Shown here piece by piece: positions 35,505-43,061 of a DNA stretch of 62,417 nucleotides. The number at the start of each line of letters is the position of its first letter. Position 1 is the first letter of the stretch. The DNA lies in contig CAYNTG010000002.1 in NCBI GenBank assembly GCA_964400105.1, positions 1-62,417 on the forward strand, written 5' to 3'. Both the position numbers and the translations under genes were made by a program. The DNA is from CAYNTG01 sp964400105 (GTDB taxonomy: Bacteria; UBP14; UBA6098). The notes beneath the pieces are model-generated. The model searched no databases, was not told the DNA's origin, and worked only from the letters and a program-made list of their open reading frames with translations.

Positions 35505-37418
35505 ATGGGAAAGATTATCGGCATAGACCTCGGGACTACGAACAGTTGTGTGTCCGTCATAGAGGGCGGCGAACCGACCGTGATCCCGAACTCCGAGGGC
35601 GGCAGAACGACCCCCTCGATCGTGGCATTTGCCAAAAACAACGAACGTCTCGTGGGTATTTTGGCGAAAAGGCAATCCGTTACGAACCCGCATCGAACCA
35701 TTTACAGCATCAAGAGGTTCATGGGGAGGCGTTTCCGCGAGGTCAAAAATGAGATTTCGGAGGTTTCATACGAGGTTGTCGAGGGAGAGAACGGCAGCGC
35801 CCGCGTGAAGATCGGCGACAATGTATATTCGCCGCCGGAGATCTCCGCGATCATTCTTCAGAAGCTGAAGACCGACGCAGAAAACTACCTCGGCGAGAAG
35901 GTTACCGATGCCGTTATCACGGTGCCAGCATACTTTAACGACGACCAGCGCAAGGCCACAACCGACGCCGGCAAGATCGCCGGTTTGAACGTCCTACGAA
36001 TTATCAACGAGCCGACGGCGGCGAGCCTCACCTATGGCCTCGATAAAAAGGTATCGAATCAGAAGATAGCTGTTTTCGATCTCGGTGGAGGCACGTTCGA
36101 TATAAGCATCCTCGATATCGGCGACGGCGTTTTCGAGGTGAAATCCACAAACGGCGATACCCATCTCGGCGGAGACGATTTCGATCAACGCGTTATCGAA
36201 TGGCTCGTCAAAAAATTCAAGGTCGATCAGGGGATCGATCTCTCGAAAGACCCCATGGCAATTCAGCGTCTCAAGGAGGCCGCTGAAAAGGCAAAGGTCG
36301 AGCTTTCCAGCACCACATCGACGAACATCAACCTGCCCTATGTCACCAACGATAACGGGCCGAAGCATCTCGACTACTCGTTGACACGTTCCGAACTCGA
36401 GAAGATCGTCGATGACCTTATCGACCGCGTTAAAAAGCCGGTCGAGATGGCCTTTAAGGATGCAGAGCTTTCCAAAGACCAAATCGACGAGGTTATATTG
36501 GTCGGCGGAATGACCAGGATGCCGAGGGTGCAGGAGGTCGTGAAGGCGCTTTTCGGAAGAGAACCACATAAGGGAATTAACCCGGACGAGGTCGTCGCGA
36601 TGGGCGCCGCGATTCAGGGTGGCGTTCTCGGCGGAGATGTCAAGGACATCCTGCTTCTCGATGTTACGCCACTCTCGCTCAAGATCGAGACGCTCGGCGG
36701 AGAGGCCACGACGATGATCGAGCGTAACACAACGATCCCGACCAAGCGCACCGAAAACTTCACTACCGCTGCGGACAATCAAACGCAGGTCGAAATCAAC
36801 GTCCTGCAGGGAGAGCGTCCATTCGCCCGCGACAACAAATCGCTCGGCAAGTTCTACCTGACCGGCCTTCCGCATTCTCCGAGAGGGGTTCCGCAGATCG
36901 AGGTTACTTTCGATATCGACGCCAACGGAATCCTTAAAGTGACTGCGACCGACAAGGCCACGAACAAAGCCCAATCCATCCGCCTCGAAGCATCGAGCGG
37001 GCTTAGCGACTCAGAGATCGATGAAATGGTGAAGGAATCGGAAACCAACGCCGATGAGGACAAGAAGCATAAAGAAGCCGTCGATGCGCGCAATGCAGCG
37101 GATAGCCTTGCATATCAGACCGAAAAGGAGCTTAAGGATTTCGGCGACAAACTCTCGTCCGAAAAGAGGGATAAGGTAACCGAGGCACTTAAGGCATTGC
37201 AGGAGGCATTGAAGGGCGATAACATCGAAGATATCGAGGCCAAGTCCGAAAAGCTGACGTTGGAATGGCACGAGGCTTCCAAGGAGCTTTACAATCAAGC
37301 AGAACAGCAGCAAGCTCAACCAGGAACGCCGCCTCCCGGAGCACAGGTTCCACCATCTGACGACCAATCCGACGACGAAGGCCCCGTGCAGGACGCCGAT
37401 TACGAGGTCGTCGAATAA
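35505..37418 (+). CDS. dnaK: Chaperone DnaK (Hsp70)
   Basis: This 637-residue Hsp70 begins MGKIIGIDLGTTNSCVSVIE. It has the family motifs AVITVPAYFNDDQRKAT, NEPTAASLTYGL, VFDLGGGTFDIS, GGDDFDQRV, VGGMTRMPRVQE and the linker DVTPLSLKIETLGG. The substrate-binding domain is followed by a flexible Gln/Pro tail ending DADYEVVE, the usual EEVD-like end. ATG 35505 is chosen over 35490 because AAAGGA lies six bases before it. No grpE, dnaJ or hrcA is adjacent and I find no CIRCE-type inverted repeat upstream. A strong terminator follows. Confidence 0.98.
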   Translation: MGKIIGIDLGTTNSCVSVIEGGEPTVIPNSEGGRTTPSIVAFAKNNERLVGILAKRQSVTNPHRTIYSIKRFMGRRFREVKNEISEVSYEVVEGENGSARVKIGDNVYSPPEISAIILQKLKTDAENYLGEKVTDAVITVPAYFNDDQRKATTDAGKIAGLNVLRIINEPTAASLTYGLDKKVSNQKIAVFDLGGGTFDISILDIGDGVFEVKSTNGDTHLGGDDFDQRVIEWLVKKFKVDQGIDLSKDPMAIQRLKEAAEKAKVELSSTTSTNINLPYVTNDNGPKHLDYSLTRSELEKIVDDLIDRVKKPVEMAFKDAELSKDQIDEVILVGGMTRMPRVQEVVKALFGREPHKGINPDEVVAMGAAIQGGVLGGDVKDILLLDVTPLSLKIETLGGEATTMIERNTTIPTKRTENFTTAADNQTQVEINVLQGERPFARDNKSLGKFYLTGLPHSPRGVPQIEVTFDIDANGILKVTATDKATNKAQSIRLEASSGLSDSEIDEMVKESETNADEDKKHKEAVDARNAADSLAYQTEKELKDFGDKLSSEKRDKVTEALKALQEALKGDNIEDIEAKSEKLTLEWHEASKELYNQAEQQQAQPGTPPPGAQVPPSDDQSDDEGPVQDADYEVVE

Positions 37419-37436
37419 ATAATCCGTTGATTGGAT

Positions 37437-37469
37437 AAAAAAGGGCAGATTTTCATCTGCCCTTTTTTT
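37437..37469 (+). terminator. Rho-independent terminator of dnaK
   Basis: AAAAAAGGGCAGAT pairs with ATCTGCCCTTTTTTT around a TTTC loop. It starts 18 bases after the dnaK stop. Confidence 0.92.
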
Positions 37470-37473
37470 GCGA

Positions 37474-37590
37474 TGGGGGCATCGGCCAACGAGCATTCTT
37501 GGCTCGTCAGGCCGTCGGGCCGAACTACAGATATACCACGATTCACACGACTTTCAACAATCCGGCCCGACGTCGGCCACGCGGTCGCGT
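37474..37590. repeat. GC-rich dispersed repeat, family R3, copy 1
   Basis: It starts GGGGGCATCGGCCAACGAGC, like the sequence at 47261-47284. Inner arms GTCGGGCCG (37514-37522) and CGGCCCGAC (37563-37571) are inverted. The box TCCGGCCCGACGTCGGCCA (37561-37579) is the reverse complement of 41138-41156 with one mismatch. It lies in the 710-base region after dnaK, which has no gene on either strand. Confidence 0.6.
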
Positions 37591-37718
37591 GACCCCGATG
37601 CCACAATTCTGTCCGTGCTGTTTTACCGTAAGTATCGATTATTAATCACAACATATAAATAATTAATCACTTTTTGTGTGGAATCATGTGGTTAAAAAAT
37701 CGTGAGAACAAGCCAATG

Positions 37719-37762
37719 GAGATTGCTTCGCTTCGCTCGTCCCAAGGATTGTAGGGCAATGA
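37719..37762 (-). repeat. Dispersed repeat, family R1, diverged copy C
   Basis: GAGATTGCTTCGCTTCGCTC at one end and GGGCAATGA at the other match the reverse complement of the intact R1 element (11817-11850), with extra bases between. Confidence 0.55.
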
Positions 37763-37915
37763 TATAATCTTAGCATTCTATCGGTTTATAAAGTATATAC
37801 TTGTTTTTCAGCGATCTCCAGTGGAAAACTTTTCGATCGAGCAAAATTTTCAACGTTCTGGAATACAAAGGTTTAAGCTTAAATATATATCGAGTCTAAT
37901 AAAGTATAAAAAAAC

Positions 37916-37943
37916 TTGACCCTTAATAATTTATATCTATTAT
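37916..37943 (+). promoter_or_regulatory. Orphan sigma70-type promoter
   Basis: TTGACC at 37916-37921 and TATTAT at 37938-37943 are spaced by 16 bases in AT-rich DNA. No plus-strand gene follows; the next plus-strand feature is the hairpin-terminator at 38001-38075. Confidence 0.5.
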
Positions 37944-37949
37944 TCTATG

Positions 37950-38075
37950 TAATGGTATTATAGAAGAAAAACTCTTTTTGTGGCACGGATAATTATTAAG
38001 CCGCATGGAATACCGTGTTTGGTCGACCGTTCAGGGGGTAGTCGGCAAATATTGGTCATCCCATGCGGTTTTTTT
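37950..38075 (+). ncRNA. Candidate small RNA ending in a hairpin terminator
   Basis: Downstream of the orphan promoter the sequence has no ORF. It ends in a long hairpin: CCGCATGG (38001-38008) pairs with CCATGCGG (38061-38068), directly followed by seven T. Inside, TGTTTG can pair with CAAATA and ACC with GGT, leaving a GTTCAGGGGGTAG loop region. It does not show the SRP RNA, tmRNA or RNase P core motifs that I know. The 5' end is inferred from the promoter. It could be an unknown sRNA or simply a terminator. Confidence 0.4.
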
Positions 38076-38128
38076 ATATCTATCTAAAATTAGTGCAATA
38101 GACTCGATCGGACAGTTGGCGAGAACGT

Positions 38129-39649
38129 TTAACGATATTGCTTTGTTTTGATGTTAAATTTTTTGAGTCGATAGCGCAATTTATCGCGTGAGATATCGAG
38201 CATCCTTGACGTTTTCGATACATTTCCACCGGTTCTTTCGAGTGCCCTGCGAATAAGCATTTCCTCGGCCTGCGGCAGTGTAATATCGGGTGAAAATTCA
38301 GCGCTGGACAGCTTCGCTTGAGCTATTCCATCGGTAATCTCCGATGGCAGCATATCGATCGTGATCACATTGCCTCGAGCGACCACGGCAAACCGTTCCA
38401 GGAGGTTTTCGAGTTCGCGAACATTGCCCGGCCATCGATATTCGATGAGTCTCGCCATCGCTTCTTCATCGACCTCGCGTAGCGAATGCGGAAAATCGGA
38501 TGAAAGCTTGTTCAGAAAATGCTCGATCAGAAGCGGAATATCTTTACGGTGATTCCGAAGTGGCGGAACCTTGACCGGGAAAACATGCAGGCGATAGAAC
38601 AGGTCCTCGCGGAAGATACCTGATTCGACCGCTTTTTTGAGATCGCGATTTGTCGCGGCGAGCAAACGGACATCGCTGGTTATCGTTTTCCCGGAACCGA
38701 GACGCTCAAACTCCTTTTCCTGAAGAAATCTCAGAAGTTTCGTTTGGACGGTATTTGAGATTTCGCCGATCTCGTCGAGGAGGATCGTTCCTCCGGATGC
38801 TGCCTCGAAGCGCCCGATACGCCTTTCGTTGGCTCCGGTAAATGCTCCCTTTTCGTGCCCAAAAAGCTCGCTTTCCAGAAGGGTTTCCGGGATCGCGGCA
38901 CATGAAACCTTGACGAACGGGCCATTTGCCCTTTGAGAATGTTCGTGTATCTGATGGGCTACAACCTCTTTTCCCGTGCCGGATTCTCCGGTAATTAGGA
39001 TGGTTGTCGATGTCGGCGCGACACGCTCGATAAGATCGCGCAGTTCGGAGATCTGCCTGGATCGACCGACGAGAATCCAACGTCCGTATGCCTGCTGCCT
39101 GAGCTCTACATTCTGATTTGTGAGTTGCTCGAATTTCTTCGCGTTCGAAACAGCGACGGAAGCAAATCCTGAAAATGCGTTCAGTGCGCCCAAATCTGAA
39201 TCGTCGAATCCACCCCGTTTTTTGTTGACGGCCTCAAGAACGCCGATAACGGTCCCGTCGAAGATCATGGGAACGGCTACGAGGGAATTTGTTCTAAACC
39301 CGGATCGGTCGTCGGCGGCAGCCGTATGCCTGTCGTCGGAGTTGACATCGTTGACCAACGCAGCCTTACCGGTCTTAGCAACCCAACCTGCGATCCCCTC
39401 TCCAGGTTTAAGGCGAACATCCGAGAGTTTAGCTCCATCTTCGCCGGTGGCTACCGCGAAAAAGAGATCACCTGTAGATCTATCGAGAAGGAGGACGCTC
39501 CCTGCCTCTGCTCCGGTAATATCAGCGGCTGTATCCATCAACAATCTCAGAAGTTCGTCGATGGTCAAAGCGCCGGCCAGTGCAGCACTGGTAGAAAATA
39601 TGCCCTTAATATCTTTCATTACAGAAAAGGCATCGGGAACTGATGCCAT
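38129..39649 (-). CDS. GAF-domain sigma54-dependent transcriptional activator
   Basis: This 506-residue protein has an N-terminal GAF sensor domain (about residues 20-170), a central AAA+ domain with GESGTGKEVVAHQIH (Walker A), ELFGHEKGAFTGANERRIG (the GAFTGA loop that contacts sigma54) and GGTILLDEIGEIS (Walker B), and a C-terminal Fis-type helix-turn-helix (RTGGNVSKTSRMLDISRDKL). It should activate -24/-12 promoters on binding a small ligand or redox signal. There is no receiver domain, so it is not a classic two-component regulator. Its start lies only 10 bases downstream of tRNA-Ala on the same strand, and no clear Shine-Dalgarno is present; ATG 39619 is an alternative. Confidence 0.93.
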   Translation of the reverse strand: MASVPDAFSVMKDIKGIFSTSAALAGALTIDELLRLLMDTAADITGAEAGSVLLLDRSTGDLFFAVATGEDGAKLSDVRLKPGEGIAGWVAKTGKAALVNDVNSDDRHTAAADDRSGFRTNSLVAVPMIFDGTVIGVLEAVNKKRGGFDDSDLGALNAFSGFASVAVSNAKKFEQLTNQNVELRQQAYGRWILVGRSRQISELRDLIERVAPTSTTILITGESGTGKEVVAHQIHEHSQRANGPFVKVSCAAIPETLLESELFGHEKGAFTGANERRIGRFEAASGGTILLDEIGEISNTVQTKLLRFLQEKEFERLGSGKTITSDVRLLAATNRDLKKAVESGIFREDLFYRLHVFPVKVPPLRNHRKDIPLLIEHFLNKLSSDFPHSLREVDEEAMARLIEYRWPGNVRELENLLERFAVVARGNVITIDMLPSEITDGIAQAKLSSAEFSPDITLPQAEEMLIRRALERTGGNVSKTSRMLDISRDKLRYRLKKFNIKTKQYR

Positions 39650-39659
39650 AATAAAATAA

Positions 39660-39732
39660 TGGAGCTAAGGGGGCTCGAACCCCTGACCTCGTGACTGCCA
39701 GTCACGCGCTCTCCCAACTGAGCTATAGCCCC
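39660..39732 (-). tRNA. tRNA-Ala (anticodon GGC)
   Basis: The minus strand folds as a cloverleaf. The acceptor GGGGCTA pairs with TAGCTCC and includes the G3-U70 pair that marks alanine tRNAs. The D arm is GCTC...GAGC. The anticodon stem is CGTGA/TCACG with loop CTGGCAG. The T arm is AGGGG TTCGAGC CCCTT, and the discriminator base is A. CCA is not encoded. Confidence 0.97.
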
Positions 39733-39829
39733 ATTCAACAAAACATCTATATGATTATATGAACGAACGGGGCATATCGCAAGAAAAAAATGGGGAGTTT
39801 TACCCATTTATTTAGAGGCGTTTATACCC

Positions 39830-39858
39830 TTGACAAGTATGGCAATCTGAGTTATCTT
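39830..39858 (+). promoter_or_regulatory. Near-consensus sigma70 promoter
   Basis: TTGACA at 39830-39835, a 17-base spacer, and TATCTT at 39853-39858. The transglutaminase-like gene starts at 39878, so the leader is very short; AAGGAAG serves as ribosome site. Confidence 0.7.
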
Positions 39859-39877
39859 CTTAAAAAAAGGAAGCACA

Positions 39878-41017
39878 ATGAGATATGCCATTTATATCAT
39901 GTTTTTCGCAGTATTATGCTTCGCGGCGGATTGGCATTCGACCATCCTGGACGATTCATTGCACGCGAAGATCGAACGAAACCTCGACAATGCCGGTGAG
40001 AATAGGATTTTTCTCGAGGAAGCGCTTGTCGAGACCGATCCATCAATCCGGCCGGGAGTGGCCTTCTTGATAGCAAATTCCCCGGCGATCAATCTCGTCG
40101 CTTTCGATAAAGACAGCCTTATCGAGGAGGTTCGTTTAGCATACGAAGCAAAAGATAGATTCCCCTGGGGAGACGAGATTTCCGATGACCTGTTCCTGCA
40201 TTATATTCTGCCAAATCAAGTTTCGCAGGAGCCTTTGACATATTACCGCAGGTTCTTTCTCGACCAGCTCGGTCCGATCCTCGATACGATTGAAACTGCC
40301 TCGCAGGCCGCTATCGCTGTGAATTATTGGTGCGGAGAACGCGTCGGTTTCAAGCAGACCCAAAGGCAGGATCAAGGGGTCTTTCACACGTTAAGCTCCG
40401 GCTATGGCCGATGCGAGGAGATGATGATCGTGTATGTCAGCGCCCTTAGGGCGGTTGGAATTCCGGCGCGCGAAGCATGGACTCCGTATTGGGCGACCAG
40501 CGATAATAACCATGCATGGACGGAGCTTTATGCCGACGGAAAATGGCATTTCGCCGGAAGCTGCGAACCAAAACCGACCCTCGATAATGCATGGTTCAAT
40601 AAAACCGCCAAGCGCGCCGCTGTGATAATGTCCTCGGCGTTCGGGGTGCCGGAAAAAGGCACCGATATTATATATCGCGAACGTGAAAATTACGCAATCA
40701 TCAACTCTCTGCCATACTATGTCGATAACCCGGCGATCCTCACCGTCGATGCCGGCGCGGAAAGCACCGACGTCTTCCTCGCAGTTTTCAATTTCGGCGC
40801 AATTCGACCTATTATGCGTCGCAATACCGGCGATTCGACCTACGTTACGCTCACCGTCGGTCACGGCGATTTCATTCTCTATGCCGGTTCGGACAGCACA
40901 TTTGCATGGTCGAAAACCCATACCGAGTTTGGCGATACCACGCGCGTCGCGCTTCGGCCATCGCCCGAAAACACGCTCGGCACAAACCGCTTCTGGCTAC
41001 GCTATCCGGTAGAATAG
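39878..41017 (+). CDS. Exported transglutaminase-like protein
   Basis: This 379-residue protein has a Sec signal (MRYAIYIMFFAVLCFAADW). The transglutaminase core is seen as NYWCGERVGF, then GRCEEMMIVYVSALRAVGIPA with the catalytic Cys, and NNHAWTELYADGKWHFAGSC with the His and a later Asp. The C-terminal region looks beta-rich. Bacterial members act as proteases, peptide ligases or scaffolds; the substrate here is unknown. It has its own strong promoter and stands alone between tRNA-Ala and the ugd gene cluster. Confidence 0.88.
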   Translation: MRYAIYIMFFAVLCFAADWHSTILDDSLHAKIERNLDNAGENRIFLEEALVETDPSIRPGVAFLIANSPAINLVAFDKDSLIEEVRLAYEAKDRFPWGDEISDDLFLHYILPNQVSQEPLTYYRRFFLDQLGPILDTIETASQAAIAVNYWCGERVGFKQTQRQDQGVFHTLSSGYGRCEEMMIVYVSALRAVGIPAREAWTPYWATSDNNHAWTELYADGKWHFAGSCEPKPTLDNAWFNKTAKRAAVIMSSAFGVPEKGTDIIYRERENYAIINSLPYYVDNPAILTVDAGAESTDVFLAVFNFGAIRPIMRRNTGDSTYVTLTVGHGDFILYAGSDSTFAWSKTHTEFGDTTRVALRPSPENTLGTNRFWLRYPVE

Positions 41018-41030
41018 GATGATTTACGAG

Positions 41031-41203
41031 GGGGCGTCGTGGCCATCCGGTCGGCCCATGACAATCGGGACAAGCGATTTAACTCGCAATTATTCGACAA
41101 ATCCGATCGATCCCATCGTTAGCGAAAGCCGACCGGATGGCCGACGTCGGGCCGGTTATGGAAATCGAGGTTTTTGGAGGAAATGCATTTCAACCGGCCC
41201 GAC
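41031..41203. repeat. GC-rich dispersed repeat, family R3, copy 2 with nested inverted repeats
   Basis: Two inverted pairs lie side by side. TGGCCATCCGGTCGGCC (41040-41056) pairs with GCCGACCGGATGGCC (41128-41142). GTCGGGCCGGTT (41146-41157) pairs with AACCGGCCCGAC (41192-41203). The box at 41138-41156 is shared with 37561-37579 in inverse orientation. The 237-base region between the converging transglutaminase and ugd genes has no coding potential I can support. Confidence 0.6.
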
Positions 41204-41254
41204 GGCCCGTCGAGCTATGCTCGACGGAACGACGCCCCGCCATCGCGGCGAAAA

Positions 41255-42559
41255 TCAGATTCTACCCATTCCAAGATAGACGAGACCGGCCGCTTTCGCT
41301 TTTTCGGGGTCGAAGAGATTGCGGAAGTCGGCGAGGATATTGCCATCGAGTAGTTCTGCAATTTTCGCCAGCTCGATCTGTCCGAACTGCGGCCATTCGG
41401 TAGCGATAACCGCGATATCCGCGCCGGAGAGGGCATCGAATTCGGAGGCGGCATATTCGATCGATTCTTTAAGCTCGCGTCGTGCGAGCTTTTCGGCTTT
41501 TGGGTCGAACGCCTTGACCGAAGCGCCTTTCCCGATAAACCCATTGATAAGTCTTATCGCTGGTGAATACCGAACATCGTCGGTTCCGCCCTTGAACGCG
41601 AGCCCGAGAACACCGATTTTCTTGCCCTTAAGTCCTCCAGCAGCCTCTTCGACTCGATTCACAAGTTGCAGTGGAATATCGTCGTTGGTTTCGATAGCCG
41701 TTTTCACCAGATTCAGTTTTGCCCCGAACTCATCCGCGATATGGATCAATCCATTCGTGTCTTTCGGAAGGCAACTTCCGCCATAACCGGGTCCCGGTCG
41801 AAGGAATTTCGCGCCGATGCGACTATCGAGTCCGATCCCCTTTGCAACCTCGGTCGCGTCGATACCGATTTTATCTGCGAGGAGGGCAATCTCGTTGATA
41901 AAAGTGATTTTGAGAGCCAAAAATGCGTTAGATGCATATTTAACCAACTCTGCGGCCTCGATAGATGTAATAAGGATTTGGCGACCGTCGTCGATCAACG
42001 GTTGATATACGCTCGCGAGCTTCTTTGCGGCGGATTCGGAATCCGATCCGATAACGACTCGATCAGGCTTTATGAAATCGCCGACCGCCGTTCCTTCGCG
42101 AAGGAACTCCGGATTGCTCAGGACCTCGACATCCTCCGGGGCACCGTTTTCGAGAAGGATCGCCTTCACCTTTCGAGCCGTCCCGACCGGCACGGTGCTT
42201 TTATCGACGACTATCGTTCCCGGTGCCAAAAGAGGCGCTATGTCTTTCGCCGCTTGTTCGACATATTCGAGGTTAACGGTGCCGTCCGCCGGATTCATTG
42301 GCGTTCCGACCGCGATATAAACGACATCCGCCCCCTCGACTGCAAACCTTTTATCGGTAGTAAAATCGAACCTTCCAGCGGCGGCATTCTTTTTCATAAG
42401 CTCGTCGAGACCCGGCTCATAGAACGGCACCTCGCCGCGCTTTAGCGATTCGATACGTTCCTCGTCGATATCGAGGCAACGGACATCGTGGCCGAAATCC
42501 GCGACACAAACCGCCGTGACCAAACCGACATAACCGGCCCCTAAAACACAAACCTGCAT
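41255..42559 (-). CDS. ugd: UDP-glucose 6-dehydrogenase
   Basis: This 434-residue enzyme of the UDP-glucose/GDP-mannose dehydrogenase family oxidises UDP-glucose to UDP-glucuronate using two NAD+. It has the N-terminal NAD site MQVCVLGAGYVGLVTAVCVA, AVGTPMNPADG, VDKSTVPVGTARK, SNPEFLREGTAVGDF and the catalytic Cys in GPGYGGSCLPKDT. The frame is open to 42634, but ATG 42559 is chosen because it starts right at the Rossmann strand and has AAAGG seven bases upstream. UDP-glucuronate feeds capsule or LPS sugars. It follows the PPC-domain gene on the same strand. Confidence 0.95.
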   Translation of the reverse strand: MQVCVLGAGYVGLVTAVCVADFGHDVRCLDIDEERIESLKRGEVPFYEPGLDELMKKNAAAGRFDFTTDKRFAVEGADVVYIAVGTPMNPADGTVNLEYVEQAAKDIAPLLAPGTIVVDKSTVPVGTARKVKAILLENGAPEDVEVLSNPEFLREGTAVGDFIKPDRVVIGSDSESAAKKLASVYQPLIDDGRQILITSIEAAELVKYASNAFLALKITFINEIALLADKIGIDATEVAKGIGLDSRIGAKFLRPGPGYGGSCLPKDTNGLIHIADEFGAKLNLVKTAIETNDDIPLQLVNRVEEAAGGLKGKKIGVLGLAFKGGTDDVRYSPAIRLINGFIGKGASVKAFDPKAEKLARRELKESIEYAASEFDALSGADIAVIATEWPQFGQIELAKIAELLDGNILADFRNLFDPEKAKAAGLVYLGMGRI

Positions 42560-42639
42560 TTTTAAACCTTTCGGTGTTCGATCTTTCTCAAGCCCACGGG
42601 GGATCGAACTTTTTATTATGCTAAATCCTACCAATGCGT

Positions 42640-43059
42640 TTAATTAAGCTTCCAAAGCTTCAATCCGGTTTTTTCTTCGAGATCGCGATCGATTCGCGCT
42701 TTCGGGCGGAACTCGATCTCGCATGTCACGGAGACTATCCCGCGAAAGAGATGACCGCCCTCGCAGACGAAATCCGGGCCGCCGAGGACGACATGTGCGT
42801 GAACCACTGGATTTTCACCATCGAAGGCGAAATTCCCGTTAAGCGAAATCAATTCGCGTTGCATCTTAATCGTTTTGCGGCGATAGGCCTTCTTTTCGAG
42901 GTCGAAGAATCCAATCTCAGCCTCGCCGAGGGCGCCGATTCCGGTAAATACGCCCCCATCGAGCGATTCCGCGCGCGCGAACTCGATCAGCGATCCGATG
43001 ATCTCATCGCCGATTTCGAGCACAACGATATATCCATCTTTTTCTTTTCGATATTCCAT
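42640..43059 (-). CDS. PPC/DUF296 domain protein
   Basis: This 139-residue single-domain protein has GDEIIGSLIEFARAESLDGG, TGIGALGEAEIGFF, and HAHVVLGGPDFVCEGGHLF near the end, the hallmark of the plant and prokaryote conserved (PPC) domain, which forms trimers with a His-rich site. In plants it lies in AT-hook DNA-binding proteins; in bacteria its role is unclear. The start lies 2 bases after the secreted protein's stop, so the genes are translationally linked. Confidence 0.85.
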   Translation of the reverse strand: MEYRKEKDGYIVVLEIGDEIIGSLIEFARAESLDGGVFTGIGALGEAEIGFFDLEKKAYRRKTIKMQRELISLNGNFAFDGENPVVHAHVVLGGPDFVCEGGHLFRGIVSVTCEIEFRPKARIDRDLEEKTGLKLWKLN

Positions 43060-43061
43060 TT

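Noticed and set aside
39619..39807. 62-codon minus-strand ORF across tRNA-Ala
   Set aside because: Its centre (AIAQLGERVTGSHEVRGSSP) is the well-known spurious translation of a tRNA gene.
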